64,000 bases of DNA from Dendrophyllia cribrosa. Lineage: Eukaryota; Cnidaria; Anthozoa; Scleractinia; Dendrophylliidae. The DNA lies in NCBI GenBank assembly GCA_024195265.1, contig JAJLRJ010000008.1:23844958-23908957 (forward strand), read 5' to 3'. The position numbers and the translations under genes were made by a program. This document shows positions 61,501-64,000 of this stretch, piece by piece. The notes below the pieces were generated by a model. It was not told the origin of the DNA, did no database searches, and saw nothing but the letters and a program-made list of their open reading frames with translations. The first letter of the stretch is position 1. Every line of letters begins with the position of its first letter.

Positions 61501-63841
61501 GTCTGAATAGCAAACTGACTGGTTGGCTTGCTGGCCAGTTGCTGAATGGCAAACTGACTGGTTGGCTTGCTGGCTGACTGAATGTCAAACTGACTGGTTG
61601 GTTTGCTGGCTGACCGTCTGAATGGCAAACTGACTGGTTGGCTTGCTGGCCAGTTGCTGAATGGCAAACTGACTGGTTGGCTTGCTGGCTGACTGTCTGA
61701 ATGGCAAACTAACTGGTTGGCTTGCTGGCTGACTGTCTGAATGGCAAACTGACTGGTTGTCTTGCCGGCTGACTGTCTGAATGGTAAACTGACTGGTTGG
61801 CTTGCTGGCTGACTGTCTGAATAGCAAACTGACTGGTTGGCTTGCTGGCCAGTTGCTGAATGGCAAACTGACTGGTTGGCTTGCTGGCTGACTGTCTGAA
61901 TGGCAAACTGACTGGTTGGCTTGCTGGCTGACTCAATGGCAAACTGACTGGTTGGCTTGCCGGCTGACTGTCTGAATGGCAAACTGACTGGTTGGCTTGC
62001 TGGCTGACTGTCTGAATAGCAAACTGACTTGTTGGCTTGCCGGGTGACTGTCTGAATTGCAAACTGACTGGTTGGCTTGCTGGCCGGCTGTCTGAATGCA
62101 AACTGACTGGTTGGCTTGCTGGCTGACTGAATGGCAAACTGACTGGTTGGCCTGCCGGCTGACTCTCTGAATGGCAAACTGACTGGTTGGCTTGCTGGCT
62201 GACTCAATGGCAAACTGACTGGTTGGCTTGCCAGCTAACTGTCTGAATGGCAAACTGACTGGTTGGCTTGCTGGCTGACTGTCTGAATGGCACACTGACT
62301 GGTTGGCCTGCTGGCTGACTGACTGACTGAATGTGAAACTGACTGGTTGGTTTGCTGGCTGACCGTCTGAATGGCAAACTGACTGGTTGGCTTGCTGGCC
62401 AGTTGCTGAATGACAAACTGACTGGTTGGCTTGCTGGCTGACTGTCTGAATGGCAAACTAACTAGTTGGCTTGCTGGCTGACTGTCTGAATGGCAAACTG
62501 ACTGTTTGGCTTGCTGGCTAACTCAATGGCAAACTGACTGGTTGGCTTGCCGGCTGACTGTCTGAATGGCAAACTGACTGGTTGGCTTGCTGGCTGACTG
62601 TCTGAATAGCAAACTGACTTGTTGGCTTGCCGGGTGACTGTCTGAATTGCAAACTGACTGGTTGGCTTGCTGGCCGGCTGTCTGAATGCAAACTGACTGG
62701 TTGGCTTGCTGGCTGACTGAATGGCAAACTGACTGGTTGGCCTGCCGGCTGACTCTCTGAATGGCAAACTGACTGGTTGGCTTGCTGGCTGACTCAATGG
62801 CAAACTGACTGGTTGGCTTGCCAGCTAACTGTCTGAATGGCAAACTGACTGGTTGGCTTGCTGGCTGACTGTCTGAATGGCACACTGACTGGTTGACTTG
62901 CTGGCTGACTGACTGACTGAATGTCAAACTGACTGGTTGGTTTGCTGGCTGACCGTCTGAATGGCAAACTGACTGGTTGGCTTGCTGGCCAGTTGCTGAA
63001 TGACAAACTGACTGGTTGGCTTGCTGGCTGACTGTCTGAATGGCAAACTAACTAGTTGGCTTGCTGGCTGACTCAATGGCAAACTGACTGGTTGGCTTGC
63101 CAGCTAACTGTCTGAATGGCAAACTGACTGGTTGGCTTGCTGGCTGACTGTCTGAATGGCACACTGACTGGTTGGCTTGCTGGCTGACTGACTGACTGAA
63201 TGTCAAACTGACTGGTTGGTTTGCTGGCTGACCGTCTGAATGGCAAACTGACTGGTTGGCTTGCTGGCCAGTTGCTGAATGACAAACTGACTGGTTGGCT
63301 TGCTGGCTGACTGTCTGAATGGCAAACTAACTAGTTGGCTTGCTGGCTGACTGTCTGAATGACAAACTGACTGGTTGGCTTGCTGGCTGACTGTCTGAAT
63401 GGCAAACTAACTAGTTGGCTTGCTGGCTGACTGTCTGAATGGCAAACTGACTGGTTGGCTTGCTGGCTGACTGTCTGAATAGCAAACTGACTGGTTGGCT
63501 TGCCGGGTGACTGTCTGAATGGCAAACTGACTGGTTGGCTTGCTGGCCGGCTGTCTGAATGTCAAACTGACTGGTTGGCTTGCTGGCTGACTGAATGGCA
63601 AACTGACTGGTTGGCTTGCCGGCTGACTCTCTGAATGGCAAACTGACTGGTTGGCTTGCTGGTGGGCTGTCTGAATGATCTGATTGTGGTAAAAAGGCAA
63701 AAATAGCTTTTTGCTTTACCAGTGGTAAATATTTATTATCTGACTAAGAACTGTTCCTTTTAGGCCCTCTGCCTTGGCAGATGTCTTCTTGAAAGTCTAC
63801 CAAAGAATGAGAAAACATGTTATTTTGCCATCAGAATTTTG
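43550..63841 (+). CDS. CABIN1: CABIN1, N-terminal 20 exons (continues past window)
   Basis: Exons: 43550-43552, 43689-43769, 45074-45187, 46041-46172, 47057-47158, 48471-48549, 48723-48776, 48861-48927, 49365-49422, 51505-51611, 53029-53095, 54170-54224, 54399-54500, 55496-55593, 56015-56091, 58083-58151, 58270-58322, 58668-58755, 58938-59000, 63764-63841. All are GT-AG and in frame, about 515 residues so far. The start M-IRLCALN matches vertebrate CABIN1, as do [28 protein letters not shown] and KRRSARVR. Exons 3-9 encode TPR-like helical repeats; exons 14-15 encode basic nuclear-localisation motifs. CABIN1 is the scaffold of the HIRA complex that deposits histone H3.3 (yeast Hir3) and, in vertebrates, also inhibits calcineurin through its C-terminus, not seen here. 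The first coding exon holds only the ATG. Intron 19 is a 4.6-kb minisatellite. Confidence 0.94.
44044..44707. mobile_element. TTAA-flanked element in CABIN1 intron 2
   Basis: TTAA at 44044-44047 and 44704-44707 flanks inverted termini GGACATTCGCGC and GCGCGAACGTCC (one mismatch). There are internal paired segments (GGTCGGTGACCCCC and its near copy GTCGGTGACCCCCTC). It is the fourth TTAA-type element of the window, with a different terminus from the others. Confidence 0.8.
44737..45015 (+). mobile_element. tRNA-Ser-derived SINE
   Basis: GTGTGGCTGAGTGGTTGAGG is an A-box region typical of serine/leucine tRNAs, and GGACTTGAAATCC matches a tRNA-Ser(UGA) anticodon arm. The B-box has decayed (AATTTAAGTTC), so it is not a working tRNA. 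A non-tRNA body with CTTGGCCAGG follows. The 3' end is approximate. Confidence 0.75.
45448..45620 (-). mobile_element. Truncated tRNA-derived SINE
   Basis: Reverse-oriented head of the 5523-5812 family: AAACAACAACATGATGG and a reversed B-box GGGCTTGAATCACC near 45582, with decayed sequence to the left. It abuts the MITE at 45626-45948. Confidence 0.6.
45626..45948. mobile_element. MITE with ~88-bp inverted arms
   Basis: TGGCTCCCAACAGTTTCCAG at the left is inverted at the right (CTGGAAACTGTTGGGAGCCA). The inverted match extends about 88 bp to TGATTGTAGCATCAACTGAT. Outer bases are TTAACG and CCTTAA. It lies in CABIN1 intron 3, ending about 90 bp before exon 4. Confidence 0.9.
46407..46865. mobile_element. 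MITE with 8-bp target duplication
   Basis: ACTCATAC at 46407-46414 and 46858-46865 flanks termini CCTGGGGGGTACTC and GAGTACCCTCCCCCGCCCCG. Inside, CCCTATTCTAGAC-type motifs recur in imperfect tandem. The G-rich ends and 8-bp duplication resemble 42392-42738 and suggest the same hAT-like superfamily. It lies in CABIN1 intron 4. Confidence 0.87.
47628..47787. mobile_element. 160-bp MITE in CABIN1 intron 5
   Basis: TAAAGGCCCAGTATCACC and GGTGATACTGGGCCTTTA are perfect 18-bp inverted termini. No target duplication was recognised. Confidence 0.9.
48970..49309. mobile_element. MITE carrying an 11-bp minisatellite
   Basis: Inverted ends TATGTGACCCTCCATAGGAA and TATGGAGGATCACATA extend to CACGTCTTATCA / TGATAAGACGTG. 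Inside, 49036-49255 is a tandem array of 11-bp units (GAAACCCTTTG, GAAACCCGTTG, GAAAACCGTTG). It fills most of CABIN1 intron 8, between exons 48861-48927 and 49365-49422. The terminus family recurs at 56198-57084. Confidence 0.88.
50587..50717. repeat. 131-bp palindrome in CABIN1 intron 9
   Basis: Arms of about 49 bp starting ATGTTGTGGTTCAATTTTAT are reverse complements, with a 32-bp loop. Diverged single-arm relatives (AAAATTTGAACCACAA) appear near 39484 and 52479. Confidence 0.88.
50935..51079. mobile_element. Short MITE in CABIN1 intron 9
   Basis: CAATCATACAGTTTT at the left and AAAACTGTATGATTAC at the right are inverted, with symmetric GTGATTTAT/AATCACAAATAA further in. Confidence 0.75.
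52158..52343. mobile_element. MITE in CABIN1 intron 10
   Basis: TTCCAGCAAATATCC with GACCCCCACCCCC at the left is inverted at the right (GGGGGTTGGATATTTCCTGGAA). C- and G-rich inner ends resemble the elements at 42392 and 46407. Confidence 0.7.
53410..54090. repeat. 681-bp palindrome in CABIN1 intron 11
   Basis: Arms 53410-53684 and 53816-54090 (275 bp each, no net length difference) are reverse complements with few mismatches. Ends are TTGTTACCATTGATTTCACT and AGTGAAATCAGTGGTAACAA. The loop is 131 bp. In CABIN1 pre-mRNA it would fold into a long double-stranded hairpin. ORFs in it on both strands mirror each other and are not genes. Confidence 0.96.
54973..55393. mobile_element. hAT-like MITE in CABIN1 intron 13
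   Basis: CAGGGCTCGAAATT and AATTTCGAGCCCTG are perfect 14-bp inverted termini; CAGGG ends are typical of hAT elements. ATTA-containing bases flank both sides, an imperfect target duplication. TTAGTCGCAA motifs recur near each end. Confidence 0.88.
56198..57084. mobile_element. 887-bp element with TGTGACCCTCCA termini
   Basis: TGTGACCCTCCA and TGGAGGGTCACA are perfect inverted termini, matching the ends of the smaller element at 48970-49309. A tandem-like GCACGCTT/AGCGTGTT motif recurs at 56235-56460. No transposase is recognised. It lies in CABIN1 intron 15. Confidence 0.82.
57526..58055. mobile_element. GC-rich inverted-repeat element in CABIN1 intron 15
   Basis: TTAAGGGCCCGATTATATGA with GCCCGGTTAGCC at the left is imperfectly inverted at the right (GGCTAACCAGGC with CATAATCAGACCCTAA). 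Inside, CCCGGCTAACCGGG-type motifs recur many times. It ends about 27 bp before the exon at 58083. Confidence 0.8.
59001..63680. repeat. ~40-bp minisatellite filling CABIN1 intron 19
   Basis: After a short (TTGAGT)n run at the donor (59001-59032), about 115-120 units of a 36-40-bp repeat follow, containing CTGACTGGTTGGCTTGCTGG and CTGTCTGAATGGCAAA. Large blocks are duplicated: landmarks at 61262 recur at about 61575, and those at 61931 and 62011 recur exactly 590 bp later. The unit has no stop in any minus frame, so long minus ORFs rich in SQPASQPVS appear. They are unlikely to be genes. Confidence 0.95.
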
Positions 63842-64000
63842 GTGAGTCCCCTTTAATTTTGTAATGTGATATAATTTATGTAGTACATAACTGGTATTAA
63901 ATCAGTCTGATATAAAGTGTTCCTTGTTACTCATGCACGTAGCGGCAAGAGTTATGAAATGGCTTCCGTTTTTCTTTTTTTTTCTTTTTTCTTATTATTT

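Noticed and set aside
59034..63680. Many overlapping minus-strand ORFs rich in SQPASQPVS
   Set aside because: A repeat unit without stops in any minus frame produces them in all three frames. They lie within an intron of CABIN1, whose flanking exons splice in frame.

Overview
The window is eukaryotic nuclear DNA, most likely from an anthozoan cnidarian such as a stony coral. This is inferred from AT-rich sequence, short exons with canonical GT-AG introns, animal-specific genes with clear vertebrate counterparts, tRNA-derived SINEs and very many short inverted-repeat transposons. The species cannot be named from the sequence alone. There are no operons or bacterial signals.

Three host genes can be read exon by exon. 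RAD1 (minus strand, 43219 to 35827, 8 exons, 285 residues) encodes a subunit of the 9-1-1 DNA-damage clamp. CABIN1 (plus strand, from 43550 and running off the right edge, 20 exons seen, about 515 residues) encodes the TPR-rich subunit of the HIRA histone H3.3 chaperone complex. The two are head to head across about 330 bases that hold YY1-like and E2F-like motifs, so they probably share a bidirectional promoter. The third gene (18709-23331, plus, 2 exons, 429 residues) is a BAAT/ACOT-family enzyme whose predicted nucleophile is cysteine, as in bile-acid N-acyltransferase, and which ends in a possible weak peroxisomal signal.

A second block of five in-frame CABIN1 exons (4002-9000) encodes a middle part of the same protein. 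It lies about 40 kb upstream of the gene's own start, between a minisatellite and an exactly 500-base assembly gap. It is either a partial duplicate or a misplaced contig. A minus-strand, intronless, toxin-like secreted-protein gene (29147-26334) has a hydrophobic glycine/alanine-rich segment and one RTX-like motif, but is broken by frame changes and stops.

Region by region: 1-1310 is a higher-order minisatellite; 2277-9315 holds the stray CABIN1 exons with TTAA-flanked transposons and SINEs in the introns; 10475-10974 is a gap; 11711-15255 is a retroelement-like unit with 172-bp direct terminal repeats and a spliced zinc-knuckle (gag-like) gene; 16088-18557 is a fold-back-like element with inverted 30-bp arrays around a 392-bp palindrome; 18709-23331 is the BAAT-like gene; 26334-29147 is the broken toxin-like gene; 31540-35390 is a tandem duplication with an insertion in one copy; 35827-63841 is the RAD1/CABIN1 pair, whose introns hold many inverted-repeat elements, a 681-bp palindrome and a 4.6-kb minisatellite.

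No previously undescribed multi-gene system is demonstrated. The strongest leads are the cysteine-type acyltransferase, the fold-back element, the LTR-like element, the RAD1-CABIN1 promoter and the displaced CABIN1 exons.
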